Positions 24,851-33,091 are shown, numbered from the stretch's first letter. The stretch is 64,000 nucleotides of DNA from Clostridiales bacterium (GCA_019418545.1 DYBQ01000002.1:117131-181130); one strand, 5' to 3'. Program-made: numbers and translations. The notes: generated by a model not told the origin, from the sequence alone.

Positions 24851-25582
24851 ATGGCGCGTCTCAAATATGACAAGATTTACCGCAACCTTCGCCAAAAAAT
24901 CGAATCGGGCGAATACCCCTTCCAGGAATTCCTTCCCTCCGAATTCCGTCTGGTCGAAGAATACCAGTGTTCCCGAAATACGGTCCGACGGGCTGTGTCC
25001 GATCTGGCGGCTCAGGGATATGTGCAGCCTCTCCACGGCAAGGGGGTACGGGTCATCTATCAGCCCCGGCGACAATCCCAATATTCCCTGGGAAAAATCG
25101 AGTCCTTTAAAGAGGCTTCTCTTCGTAACCATCAGGAAGTCCGTACTAAGGTGGTGCTTTTTACCGAACTGCTGGTGGACGGCCATATTGCCGACAGAAC
25201 CCCCTTTGAAGTCGGCACCGAAATTTACTATATCCAACGTGTGCGCTATCTGGACGGAATGGCGCTGATTATTGACCACAACTATTTTCGAAAGGATGTT
25301 GTACCCGGACTTACCCCCGAAATTGCTGAAAATTCAATTTATGAATATATTGAAAATGTTTTGGGCATTTCTATTGTTAGCACCACCAGAATGGTAACGG
25401 TGGAGCGTACCACCCAATTGGACGAGCGATATTTGGAGCTGGACGATATGAATTGTGTGGCTGTTGTTTCCAACTCCACCTATAATTCCGATGGGGTTCT
25501 GTTTGAATACACCCGCTCCCGTCATCGCCCTGACCACTTTGTTTTCTATGACCAGGCCCAACGAACACATTCTCATGTATAG
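24851..25582 (+). CDS. treR: GntR-family (HutC/UTRA) repressor, probably of trehalose genes
   Basis: A 243-residue regulator. The N-terminal winged HTH (residues 1-70) has YDKIYRNLRQKIESGEY and SRNTVRRAVSDLAAQGYVQ. The UTRA ligand domain follows (about 90-235), with RVRYLDGMALIIDHNYF. In B. subtilis TreR this type senses trehalose-6-phosphate. AAAGGAG precedes the ATG. It is followed by a terminator and then by a trehalose PTS operon with two perfect palindromes closely similar to TreR sites, which supports the specific name. Confidence 0.85.
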   Translation: MARLKYDKIYRNLRQKIESGEYPFQEFLPSEFRLVEEYQCSRNTVRRAVSDLAAQGYVQPLHGKGVRVIYQPRRQSQYSLGKIESFKEASLRNHQEVRTKVVLFTELLVDGHIADRTPFEVGTEIYYIQRVRYLDGMALIIDHNYFRKDVVPGLTPEIAENSIYEYIENVLGISIVSTTRMVTVERTTQLDERYLELDDMNCVAVVSNSTYNSDGVLFEYTRSRHRPDHFVFYDQAQRTHSHV

Positions 25583-25614
25583 TAACTATTCATCTCGAAA
25601 TTGTTGCTAATTAT

Positions 25615-25656
25615 AAGCCGTCGCTTTTAGCTATTCCGCTGAAAAGCAACGGCTTT
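25615..25656 (+). terminator. terminator of treR
   Basis: AAGCCGTCGCTTTT pairs with AAAAGCAACGGCTT (one mismatch) and is followed by a long T run. It isolates treR from the PTS promoter. Confidence 0.8.
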
Positions 25657-25678
25657 CTTATTTTTTTTACAAAAGCTA

Positions 25679-25705
25679 TTGACAACTTGTTTAAACAAGT
25701 ATAAA
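25679..25705 (+). promoter_or_regulatory. predicted promoter of trehalose operon
   Basis: TTGACA is followed by TATAAA at 15 bases (or TAAACT at 17). The spacer is almost exactly filled by the first palindromic operator, so a bound repressor would block the polymerase. Confidence 0.65.
25685..25700. promoter_or_regulatory. TreR-type operator 1
   Basis: ACTTGTTTAAACAAGT is a perfect 16-bp palindrome of the TreR TTGTATATACAA-like class, placed between the promoter boxes. Confidence 0.75.
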
Positions 25706-25719
25706 CTAAAGACAAAGAA

Positions 25720-25737
25720 AACTTGTTTAAACAAGTT
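25720..25737. promoter_or_regulatory. TreR-type operator 2
   Basis: AACTTGTTTAAACAAGTT is a perfect 18-bp palindrome, 36 bases centre to centre from operator 1, in the early transcribed region. The two sites could be bound cooperatively. Confidence 0.75.
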
Positions 25738-25770
25738 ACGGAAATTGATTTTAAGAAGGGAGTCATTGTA

Positions 25771-27198
25771 ATGGGTAAGTACACAAATGAAGTTCCAAAG
25801 CTGCTGGAGCTGCTGGGAGGAAAGGAAAACATTTCGGCGGCTACACACTGCATGACCCGCCTGCGGCTGGTGCTGAAGGACCCGGCAAAAGCACAGGTAA
25901 AAGAAATTGAGGCACTGCCTACCGTTAAGGGAACTTTTACACAGGCAGGACAGTTCCAGATTGTTATTGGCAATGATGTATCCACTTACTACAAGGAGTT
26001 GGCGGATGTTGCCGGAATTCAGGCTGCGGCTACGAAAGATGATGTAAAAGCGGCTGCCAAAAAAAATCAGAACCCCCTGCAAAGAGCTGTGACCAATTTG
26101 GCAGAAATTTTTGCTCCCCTGATTCCCGCCATTATTGTTGGCGGCTTGCTGCTGGGTTTCCGCAGCGTGTTGGGCGACATTAAAATGTTTGATAATGGTA
26201 CCAAGAGCCTGTGCGATATGTACTCCTGGTGCCAGGGCATCTATGATTTTCTGTGGGTTATCTGCGAAGCGGCCCTGCATATGCTGCCGGTAGGCATTGT
26301 ATGGAGCATTACCAAAAAAATGGGCACTACCCCCATTTTGGGCATTGTTACCGGTCTGACTCTGGTTTCTCCCCAACTAATTAATGCATATTCTGTGGGA
26401 ACTGCCGAGAGTATCCCTACTTGGGATTTCGGTCTTTTCCAAATCGAAAGAATCGGTTATCAGTCTCAGATTATCCCCGCTATTCTGGTAGGCTTTACGC
26501 TGGTTTATCTGGAAAGATTCTTTAAAAAGCACAGCCCTCAGTCTATTCAAATGATTATTGTTCCTCTCTGTTCTGTTCTTCCCACTGTATTTTTGGCACA
26601 TGCCGTGCTGGGCCCCATCGGCTGGAAAATCGGCGAAGCCATTACTTTTGTCGTCAAAGCTGGTTTTGAATCCCCTGTAGGCTGGCTGGTAGGCGGCTTG
26701 TATGGCCTGCTGTATCCCGTACTGGTTATTACCGGACTGCATCACACCATGCTGGCCGTTGATTTGCAATTGGTTGGCAGCATTGGCGGCACCTATATGT
26801 GGCCCATTCTGGTATTGGCCAACATCGCGCAGGGCTCTGCATGTCTTGCATACTTCCTCCAGAACCGCCACAACGAAAAAGATGCACAGGTGGCTGTTCC
26901 CGCTGTAATTTCCGCTTATCTGGGCGTTACCGAGCCGGCAATTTTCGGTATCAACATGAAGTATTTCTATCCCTTCGTTGCCGCTATGATTGGTTCCGGT
27001 ATCGGCGGCCTGTTCTCCATGAGCTTTAATTGTATGGCCGCAGGTGTTGGTGTTGGCGGTCTGCCGGGTATCCTCTCCATGCAGCTGGGCAGTATCCCCA
27101 TGTTTGCAATTGCTATGCTTATTGCACTGATTGTTCCCATTCCGGTATGCTTCCTTCTGTCCCGCACCGGTTTGAAAAAGTTTGGCAATAAAGCCTGA
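25771..27198 (+). CDS. treP: PTS trehalose-specific EIIBC permease
   Basis: A 475-residue two-domain PTS permease that imports trehalose as trehalose-6-phosphate. The IIB domain (1-~85) has the phosphorylated Cys C27 in ATHCMTRLRL. The IIC domain (~100-475) has about ten membrane segments and the conserved GLHHTM and GVTEPAIFG motifs. There is no fused IIA domain, so it needs the EIIA encoded downstream. The start is the ATG at 25771, with AAGGGAG eight bases upstream, beyond the operators. Substrate is assigned from the adjacent hydrolase and regulator. Confidence 0.9.
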   Translation: MGKYTNEVPKLLELLGGKENISAATHCMTRLRLVLKDPAKAQVKEIEALPTVKGTFTQAGQFQIVIGNDVSTYYKELADVAGIQAAATKDDVKAAAKKNQNPLQRAVTNLAEIFAPLIPAIIVGGLLLGFRSVLGDIKMFDNGTKSLCDMYSWCQGIYDFLWVICEAALHMLPVGIVWSITKKMGTTPILGIVTGLTLVSPQLINAYSVGTAESIPTWDFGLFQIERIGYQSQIIPAILVGFTLVYLERFFKKHSPQSIQMIIVPLCSVLPTVFLAHAVLGPIGWKIGEAITFVVKAGFESPVGWLVGGLYGLLYPVLVITGLHHTMLAVDLQLVGSIGGTYMWPILVLANIAQGSACLAYFLQNRHNEKDAQVAVPAVISAYLGVTEPAIFGINMKYFYPFVAAMIGSGIGGLFSMSFNCMAAGVGVGGLPGILSMQLGSIPMFAIAMLIALIVPIPVCFLLSRTGLKKFGNKA

Positions 27199-27258
27199 TG
27201 AAAACACTGATTCTTTATACGGTTATCTTATCCGCAGATGTATAGAATGGCACAAATG

Positions 27259-27295
27259 TTTCAAGGGGAGTCCATTATGGAGATTCCCCTTGAAA
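27259..27295 (+). other. intercistronic hairpin between EIIBC and hydrolase genes
   Basis: TTTCAAGGGGA pairs with TCCCCTTGAAA, with an inner TCCAT/ATGGA stem. There is no following T run, so it is more likely an mRNA stability or processing element than a terminator. Confidence 0.5.
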
Positions 27296-27324
27296 ACAGG
27301 CCCCGGAATAAGGAGGTTTTTTCC

Positions 27325-29004
27325 ATGAAGGATTTTCATAAAAGCGTTGTATATCAAATTTATCCCAAGTCCTTTCAGGACACAACCGGAAGTGGTACCG
27401 GTGATTTACAGGGAGTGATTCGCCGTTTGGACTATCTGCGGGACCTGGGTGTGGACTATTTGTGGTTGACACCTTTCTTTGTTTCACCGCAAAACGACAA
27501 CGGATATGATGTGGCGGATTACCGCTCCATTGACCCCCGATATGGCACCATGCAGGATTTTGAAGAATTGGCTGCCGCTGCAAAAGAGCGGGGGCTGGGA
27601 CTCATGCTGGATATGGTGTTTAACCATACCTCCACCGAACATGAATGGTTTCAAAAAGCATTGGCCGGTGATATGGAATATCGGGACTATTACATTCACC
27701 GTCCTGGCAAGTCCGACGGTTCTGCCCCAACCAATTGGGTTTCCAAGTTTGGCGGTAACGCTTGGGAGTATGTTCCTGCATGGGGGGAATACTACCTTCA
27801 TCTGTTTGACAGGACACAAGCCGATTTAAATTGGGAAAACCCAAAAGTACGGGCTGAACTTGCCGATGTGCTTCGCTTTTGGATAAGCAAGGGCGTTAGT
27901 GGATTCCGCTTTGACGTTGTGAACCTGATTTCCAAGCCCGACACCTTTGAGGATGACTTTGAAGGCGATGGACGGCGTTTTTATACAGACGGCCCCCGGG
28001 TTCATCAGTATTTGCAGCAACTGTGCCGGGAAGCAGGTCTTAACGAGAACGGTATGGTCACCGTTGGCGAAATGTCCTCCACTACGTTGGACAACTGTGT
28101 CCGCTATTCCAACCCGGATGAGGGCGAATTGTCCATGTGTTTTAGCTTCCACCATTTAAAAGTGGATTATCCTAACCAAAACAAATGGGCGCTTCCGGGA
28201 GAAGGGTTCTCTCCCCTGCCCGGCTTGCGGAAGGTGCTCAACACCTGGCAGACCGGTATGGAGCAGGGCGGCGGCTGGAATGCCCTTTTCTGGTGCAATC
28301 ACGACCAGCCCCGAGTCGTCTCCCGATTCGGCGATGACAAACAGGAATATCGGGCGCTTTCCGCCAAAATGCTGGCAACCCTCATTCATATGATGCGCGG
28401 CACCCCCTATGTGTATCAGGGAGAGGAAATTGGTATGACCAACGCCGGCTATACCGATATTTCTCAGTATCAGGATGTGGAAAGCCTCAATTATTTCCGA
28501 ATTCTCAAGGAGGAAGGCATCCCCGAAGAGCAGGTTTATGAAATTCTTCGCCAACGCTCCCGTGATAATTCCCGTACCCCCATGCAGTGGGATGATTCTG
28601 AAAACGCTGGGTTTACTACCGGTACTCCCTGGCTGGCAATCAATCAGAATTATCAGGACATTAATGCCCGCAAGGATTGCGCTTCTCCTGATTCCATTTT
28701 TGCATATTATCAAAAGCTGATTGCTCTGCGTAAAGAATGGGATGTGATTTCACAAGGCAGTTATATTCCTCTGCTGGAGGAGCATCCCGCCGTCTTTGCC
28801 TATCGCCGGGAATATCAGGGAACACTTCTTACAGTCCTATGTAACTTTACATCGGAAAACACTTCAATTTCCGAAAATATTCTTCCTCAAAACAGCCGTC
28901 TTCTTTTGGGAAATTATCCTTCGTTTTCTGCCGCTGCTCCACTTGTTCTGCGTCCTTATGAAGCGCTTGTATTTGTGCAATCAGTTGCAGAAAAATGCTC
29001 TTGA
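27325..29004 (+). CDS. treC: trehalose-6-phosphate hydrolase (GH13)
   Basis: A 559-residue GH13 enzyme that splits trehalose-6-phosphate into glucose and glucose-6-phosphate in the cytoplasm. The (beta/alpha)8 domain has DMVFNHTS near 96, nucleophile D197 (GFRFDVVN), acid E249 (TVGEM) and transition-state Asp D327 (NHDQPR). The start MKDFHKSVVYQIYPKSF is typical for TreC/TreA and for oligo-1,6-glucosidases; the PTS context decides for trehalose. AAGGAGG lies eight bases before the ATG. Confidence 0.9.
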   Translation: MKDFHKSVVYQIYPKSFQDTTGSGTGDLQGVIRRLDYLRDLGVDYLWLTPFFVSPQNDNGYDVADYRSIDPRYGTMQDFEELAAAAKERGLGLMLDMVFNHTSTEHEWFQKALAGDMEYRDYYIHRPGKSDGSAPTNWVSKFGGNAWEYVPAWGEYYLHLFDRTQADLNWENPKVRAELADVLRFWISKGVSGFRFDVVNLISKPDTFEDDFEGDGRRFYTDGPRVHQYLQQLCREAGLNENGMVTVGEMSSTTLDNCVRYSNPDEGELSMCFSFHHLKVDYPNQNKWALPGEGFSPLPGLRKVLNTWQTGMEQGGGWNALFWCNHDQPRVVSRFGDDKQEYRALSAKMLATLIHMMRGTPYVYQGEEIGMTNAGYTDISQYQDVESLNYFRILKEEGIPEEQVYEILRQRSRDNSRTPMQWDDSENAGFTTGTPWLAINQNYQDINARKDCASPDSIFAYYQKLIALRKEWDVISQGSYIPLLEEHPAVFAYRREYQGTLLTVLCNFTSENTSISENILPQNSRLLLGNYPSFSAAAPLVLRPYEALVFVQSVAEKCS

Positions 29005-29029
29005 TTTAAACAAATTATCATATTATAAT
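29001..29029 (+). promoter_or_regulatory. predicted promoter of ptsI-EIIA-HPr-like genes
   Basis: TTGATT, 17 bases, TATAAT; the -35 overlaps the treC stop codon. The region TTGATTTAAACAAATT looks like a TreR half-palindrome with one inserted base, so TreR control is uncertain. Confidence 0.7.
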
Positions 29030-29036
29030 ATGGATA

Positions 29037-29178
29037 CAGGAGAATTTATGGATGCAGGGATTTCCGTTTAAAACTGTCGCAGGGTGACAGAAAGGGGTCT
29101 GAACCGGTCGTTTCCCTGCAAAAGTGTTTTCTTGATAACAAAACCTGTATCAAAATTTGAACACTGGAGGAACGGAGT
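29037..29178 (+). promoter_or_regulatory. structured 5' leader of ptsI with mini-ORF
   Basis: Starting about seven bases after the -10, the leader can form an outer stem TGCAGGGA (29053) with TCCCTGCA (29113) and an inner stem CTGTC/GACAG (29074-29090). A seven-codon frame, MDAGISV (29048-29071), has AGGAGA before its ATG and its codons overlap the outer stem. I recognise no known riboswitch class. Confidence 0.45.
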
Positions 29179-30846
29179 ATGAAGCAATTGCAGGGCGTGG
29201 GCGCCAGCAGCGGAATCGCATTTGGCCCCATTCACTTTTATCGCCATGAACAGCAGCTCATCAGCCGGCGCCATGTAGAAAGTACAGAAGCTGAAATGGA
29301 GCGCTTTGAAGAGGCGCGGCAAAAAACCATTGAACAACTGGGCGAGCTCTACGAAAAAGCATTGACCCAGGTGGGCGAACAGGGTGCCCAAGTGTTCGAA
29401 ATCCACCAGATGATGCTGGAAGACGAGGACTATTTGGATTCTGTTTCCAATATCATCACTACCCAGTCTGTCAATAGTGAATATGCAGTCGCCGTTACCT
29501 CGGAAAACTTTTCTAAAATGTTCTCTGAAATGGATGACCCCTATATGCAGGGACGCGCTGCCGATATTAAGGATATCTCCGAAAGGCTTTTAAAAGTCCT
29601 CAGCGGACAAAGCGCTGATGGAATGGACTTTGATAAACCGGTTGTTTTGGCAGCAGACGACCTTGCTCCCAGCGAAACAGTTCAGTTGGATAAAACTAAA
29701 ATTCTCGCATTCCTAACCGCTGGTGGTTCCAGTAACTCCCACACGGCTATTTTGGCTCGTACAATGGGAATTCCTGCTGTTGTTGGCCTTGGCGACCAGC
29801 TGGCCGATGAACTGAACGGAAAACCTGTTGTGGTTGACGGTAAAAAAGGCATTGCGATTGTGGAGCCCGACGAGGCTACCCAGGCAGAATATGAAAAGAA
29901 ACAGCAGGAACTGGCTGACAAAAAACGTTTGCAGGCACAGCTTAAGGGCCGCCCCGGCGAAACTAAGGATGGAAAACGGATTTTGACCTATGCCAACATT
30001 GGCAATCCTTCTGATGTGGGCGCTGCCCTGATAAATGATGCCGAGGGTATCGGCCTTTTCCGCAGTGAGTTTATCTATCTGGCCGGTCAGGATTACCCCA
30101 GTGAGGCTGACCAGCTGGCTGCTTATAAGAGTGTTGTGGAAAACATGGCCGGCAAACGGGTTATCTTCCGCACATTGGACATCGGCGCGGACAAGCAGGC
30201 CGATTACTTTAACCTTCCTCACGAGGAAAACCCGGCTATGGGTATGCGGGCCATCCGTATTTGCCTGACCCGTACCGAAGTGTTCCGCACACAGCTGCGC
30301 GCTTTGTACCGGGCCTCCGCTTATGGCAAGGTTGCCATTATGTTCCCCATGATTACTTCTGTGTGGGAATTGCAGGAAGCCAAAAAACTGGCCGAGCAGG
30401 TAAAGGCTGAACTTCGCATGGAAGGAATTCCTTTTGATGAAGAAATTGAACTGGGCATTATGATTGAAACCCCGGCTGCTGTTATGGTAAGCCGTCAGCT
30501 GGCCAAAGAAGTGGACTTTTTCAGCGTGGGTACTAATGATTTGACCCAGTATACACTGGCAGTGGACCGCCAGAATCAGAGCTTGGGCCGTTTCTATGAC
30601 CCACACCATCCCGCTGTGCTGGAAATGATTCGGCAAACCGTTAAAAACGCCCACGAATTTGGTACTTGGGTAGGCATTTGCGGCGAGCTGGCTGCGGATT
30701 TGAGTTTGACCGAAACGTTCCTTGCACTGGATGTGGACGAGCTGTCGGTTGTCCCATCTGCTGTGCTGCCTCTGCGTGAAAAAATTTGTTCTTTGACCTG
30801 TGAGAATCGTGATAAGATTCTTGCTGATTTGGCCGCTAATTGTTAA
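29179..30846 (+). CDS. ptsI: PTS enzyme I (PEP-protein phosphotransferase)
   Basis: A 555-residue EI that takes phosphate from PEP and passes it to HPr. The N-terminal domain begins GVGASSGIAFGP; phosphohistidine H188 is in GGSSNSHTAILARTMGIPAV. The C-terminal PEP-binding domain has GIGLFRSEFIY, RTLDIGADK and ELGIMIETPAA, and the catalytic Cys lies in VGICGELAAD. Slightly shorter than the usual 570-575 residues, but all motifs are present. It leads a three-gene unit with EIIA and an HPr-like protein, behind its own promoter. Confidence 0.95.
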   Translation: MKQLQGVGASSGIAFGPIHFYRHEQQLISRRHVESTEAEMERFEEARQKTIEQLGELYEKALTQVGEQGAQVFEIHQMMLEDEDYLDSVSNIITTQSVNSEYAVAVTSENFSKMFSEMDDPYMQGRAADIKDISERLLKVLSGQSADGMDFDKPVVLAADDLAPSETVQLDKTKILAFLTAGGSSNSHTAILARTMGIPAVVGLGDQLADELNGKPVVVDGKKGIAIVEPDEATQAEYEKKQQELADKKRLQAQLKGRPGETKDGKRILTYANIGNPSDVGAALINDAEGIGLFRSEFIYLAGQDYPSEADQLAAYKSVVENMAGKRVIFRTLDIGADKQADYFNLPHEENPAMGMRAIRICLTRTEVFRTQLRALYRASAYGKVAIMFPMITSVWELQEAKKLAEQVKAELRMEGIPFDEEIELGIMIETPAAVMVSRQLAKEVDFFSVGTNDLTQYTLAVDRQNQSLGRFYDPHHPAVLEMIRQTVKNAHEFGTWVGICGELAADLSLTETFLALDVDELSVVPSAVLPLREKICSLTCENRDKILADLAANC

Positions 30847-30881
30847 TCTGTTATACTTGAGGATAATAGGAGGAATCAGGT

Positions 30882-31361
30882 ATGTTTTTATTTGGAAAAA
30901 AGAAAGCTCAACCAGAACTGTATGCACCTTTGAATGGTGAATATATGCCCATTGAGAAGGTGCCCGACCCGGTTTTCTCCGATAAGATTTTGGGCGATGG
31001 GGTAGCCGTTCTGCCCACCGATGGAAACGTGTTGGCTCCCTGTGATGGTGAAATCACCAATGTGGCAGAAACTTTGCATGCATATGGCATCCAAACCCCG
31101 GACGGACTGGAATTGCTGATTCACATTGGCCTGAATACGGTGGAGCTGAAGGGCGAAGGCTTTACTCCGCTGGTAAAGGTTGGCGATAAGGTGAAAAAAG
31201 GCGACCCGCTTTGCAAGGTGGATTTAGAGTTGATTAAGAGCAAAGGCTATCCGCTGTATACACCGCTGCTGATTACCAATTCCGATGATTTGAAATCTAT
31301 GACCGGACACTATGCAGCTGGTACTGCTGGTGAGACTGTTGTGATAAACTATGTAAAATAA
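30882..31361 (+). CDS. crr: PTS glucose-type EIIA
   Basis: A 159-residue soluble EIIA of the glucose/glucoside class. The two active-site histidines are H66 (TLHAYG) and H81 (LLIHIGLNTVEL), with the usual 15-residue spacing; the second carries the phosphate. The N-terminus MFLFGKKK is a short extension. AGGAGG lies about seven bases before the ATG. It can phosphorylate the IIB domain of the upstream permease, which lacks its own IIA, so the cluster is nearly self-sufficient. Confidence 0.9.
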   Translation: MFLFGKKKAQPELYAPLNGEYMPIEKVPDPVFSDKILGDGVAVLPTDGNVLAPCDGEITNVAETLHAYGIQTPDGLELLIHIGLNTVELKGEGFTPLVKVGDKVKKGDPLCKVDLELIKSKGYPLYTPLLITNSDDLKSMTGHYAAGTAGETVVINYVK

Positions 31362-31379
31362 CTTTGAGAGGAGATTCCT

Positions 31380-31610
31380 ATGGTTTCCAAAATGGTGGAC
31401 CTGCATCAGGTTGAAGATGTAAAGCGCTTTGTTGAAATGGTTTCTCCCTATGATGAGGATGTGACCCTTTGCTCCGGCCGTTTTGTAGTAAATGCGAAGT
31501 CCATTCTGGGGATTCTCAGCCTGGATTTGGAAGAGCCAGTACGGATGGATGTTTATGGTGACGATGCCCAAAGCCTGTTGGAACGTCTGGCATCCTTTAT
31601 TGTAGAATAA
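31380..31610 (+). CDS. HPr-like protein without the phosphorylatable histidine
   Basis: A 76-residue protein of HPr fold. The region NAKSILGILSLDLEEPVRM matches the HPr Ser46 loop (KSIMGVMSL), with Ser at position 41. The N-terminal GxHARPA segment with His15 is missing; the sequence there is VDLHQVEDVKRFVEMVSP. It therefore cannot act as a normal carrier between EI and EIIA. A regulatory role like Crh (Ser phosphorylation by HPr kinase) is possible. It follows EIIA by 18 bases with a GAGAGGAG ribosome site. Confidence 0.8.
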   Translation: MVSKMVDLHQVEDVKRFVEMVSPYDEDVTLCSGRFVVNAKSILGILSLDLEEPVRMDVYGDDAQSLLERLASFIVE

Positions 31611-31620
31611 GCAGCACAAG

Positions 31621-31660
31621 TAAAAAGCCGGAACAGGGTTTGAACTGTTCCGGCTTTTTA
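31621..31660. terminator. terminator of PTS genes
   Basis: Arms TAAAAAGCCGGAACAG and its complement, with T runs on both strands; it also ends the convergent flavodoxin unit. Confidence 0.9.
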
Positions 31661-31684
31661 GTTTGTTAAAAGATAAGATTTCCC

Positions 31685-32107
31685 TTATGCCAGTGCCTTT
31701 CCTAACGCTTGGCATGCTTCGAGCGCCTCTTCGTCCGGTGCTTCACAGCAAATCACACTGTCACAAACAAGTGTTGCCCCTGCCTCCCGGCAGACATCCT
31801 CCCAATTTCTCATCCATTCACCATTTCCCCATCCATAAGAGCCAAACAGTGCTATCTTTTTTCCTGCCAGTTTGGGAATACACGCTGTAAATACCGGCTC
31901 AAACTCACTTTCTTCCAGTTGTTCGCTGCCCATAGAAGGGCATCCAAAAGCTATGGAATCATATTCGTCCATAGCACCGCTGTCAAATGCCGACACTTCA
32001 TATATGGTCACTTCTATACCTGCGTCGGATGCTCCCGAAGCAACTGCATCAGCCATTGCCTGTGTGTTTCCTGTTCCGCTCCAGTATACCACTGCTGTTT
32101 TTCCCAT
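31685..32107 (-). CDS. short-chain flavodoxin
   Basis: A 140-residue FMN electron carrier. The phosphate-binding loop is VVYWSGTGNTQAMA (residues 6-19). The second and third FMN loops are at FGCPSMGSE and FGSYGWGNGEW. AAAAGGAG precedes the ATG. It is the last gene of a three-gene unit behind DUF2325 and DUF3793 genes. Flavodoxins often replace ferredoxin when iron is scarce, which fits the metalloregulator-like palindromes upstream. Confidence 0.9.
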   Translation of the reverse strand: MGKTAVVYWSGTGNTQAMADAVASGASDAGIEVTIYEVSAFDSGAMDEYDSIAFGCPSMGSEQLEESEFEPVFTACIPKLAGKKIALFGSYGWGNGEWMRNWEDVCREAGATLVCDSVICCEAPDEEALEACQALGKALA

Positions 32108-32179
32108 GTTCCTTTGTCTCCTTTTCTAATTTATTTGATTTTGATACTAAGCGGGATATCCCGCTATTGCTTGATGAGG

Positions 32180-32719
32180 TTAGGAAGCAACTGTTAGCTG
32201 TGTGAGGGTTCTCCCCTGAGAAAACAGCCGCATATACACATCTCTGCATTTTTTATATCTGGCAAATTGTTTTTCTGCCTGTTCTGCATTTCCATACACC
32301 TTCCAGCATCCAACACACTTGCAATTTTGTCCCCGGTTTTCCATAAATCCTTGGACATCTTCTGGCGGATACCCCAAAAACAGCCCTATTTCATGTGGAA
32401 ACTCGCTGCTTTGCGCAATTCTTTTCTTTAAGATTTGCAATGCTTCTTTTTCTGTTTGATACTGGTATCCGGCTCTGCATAAAATACAGGCTGCCATTGG
32501 ATTGGTTAAATCCTGCCGTAACTTTTCAGGCCGGTACATATATATCAACTGGTTTTTCCCTTTTGTCCGAAGAACCATAATTTTGATTCCTTTTGTTTCC
32601 AGAGTTTTTTTCCAGGCAAATTGACTTTTCTCTTCCAAAATTGGCAGGGTAAACAGGCTGGCTGTTTTCATGTTGGCCAATGTGGGCGCACCGTTTTCAA
32701 TCAAAATTCGTTCGCACAT
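32180..32719 (-). CDS. DUF3793 family protein
   Basis: A 179-residue protein of a clostridial family, recognised by ENGAPTLANMKTASLF at the start, YRPEKLRQDL in the middle and FPHEIGLFLGYPPEDVQGF near 110-128. Three Cys in CKCVGCWKVYGN near 136 and a Cys pair at CILCRAG could bind a metal or be redox active. It follows the DUF2325 gene by three bases, and GGGGAG lies seven bases before the ATG. As I recall, this family keeps company with flavodoxin and ferrous-iron transport genes in Clostridia; the activity is unknown. Confidence 0.8.
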   Translation of the reverse strand: MCERILIENGAPTLANMKTASLFTLPILEEKSQFAWKKTLETKGIKIMVLRTKGKNQLIYMYRPEKLRQDLTNPMAACILCRAGYQYQTEKEALQILKKRIAQSSEFPHEIGLFLGYPPEDVQGFMENRGQNCKCVGCWKVYGNAEQAEKQFARYKKCRDVYMRLFSQGRTLTQLTVAS

Positions 32720-32722
32720 CGG

Positions 32723-33010
32723 TTATCTCCCCCTACAGTGACGGCTTAAAAGATTTTCCAGCGCTGATATACTGCTGCTGTGTATCCGTGCAATGGGAAC
32801 TTGATTTCGTTTTGCTTCTTGGGATGCGCTGATGACCATTTTGTGGGAAACTGTGTTGACAAATACGATTAACAAATCCGGCGTCCCCAATTTCTTTTTT
32901 AAAGTACCATTTTCTTTTACAAACACCTTTGCCTTACAACCATAGTTCTTACACACATCTTCATATTGGCATACCATTCTTTCATTCCCACCAACAATCA
33001 CCACGCTCAT
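32723..33010 (-). CDS. DUF2325 family protein
   Basis: A 95-residue protein, MSVVIVGGNERMVCQYEDVC then KNYGCKAKVF, LGTPDLLIVFVNTVSHKMV and RIHSSSISALENLL: typical of DUF2325, a Rossmann-like single domain. Cys residues at YEDVC and YGC are conserved in type. Function unknown. It is the first gene of the unit and lies directly behind the two palindromes. AAAGGAGG lies seven bases before the ATG. Confidence 0.8.
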   Translation of the reverse strand: MSVVIVGGNERMVCQYEDVCKNYGCKAKVFVKENGTLKKKLGTPDLLIVFVNTVSHKMVISASQEAKRNQVPIARIHSSSISALENLLSRHCRGR

Positions 33011-33034
33011 CCTGTAGCCTCCTTTTTAAATTTT

Positions 33035-33056
33035 ATAGTTAGCTTTAACTAACTAT
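33035..33056. promoter_or_regulatory. palindrome 1, DtxR/MntR-type operator candidate
   Basis: TAGTTAGCTTTAACTAACTA has perfect seven-base arms (eight counting the flanking A/T), just upstream of the DUF2325 ribosome site. Confidence 0.6.
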
Positions 33057-33069
33057 TGGGTAAATCGGT

Positions 33070-33091
33070 ATGGTTAGTCTTTACTAACCAT
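33070..33091. promoter_or_regulatory. palindrome 2, DtxR/MntR-type operator candidate
   Basis: Arms ATGGTTAGT and ACTAACCAT are perfect around CTTT. The GTTAG...CTAAC core is shared with palindrome 1, and the centres are 35 bases apart. Confidence 0.6.

Noticed and set aside
29713..30927. 404-codon minus-strand frame across ptsI
   Set aside because: Antisense to all EI motifs, with low-complexity translation; a shadow frame.
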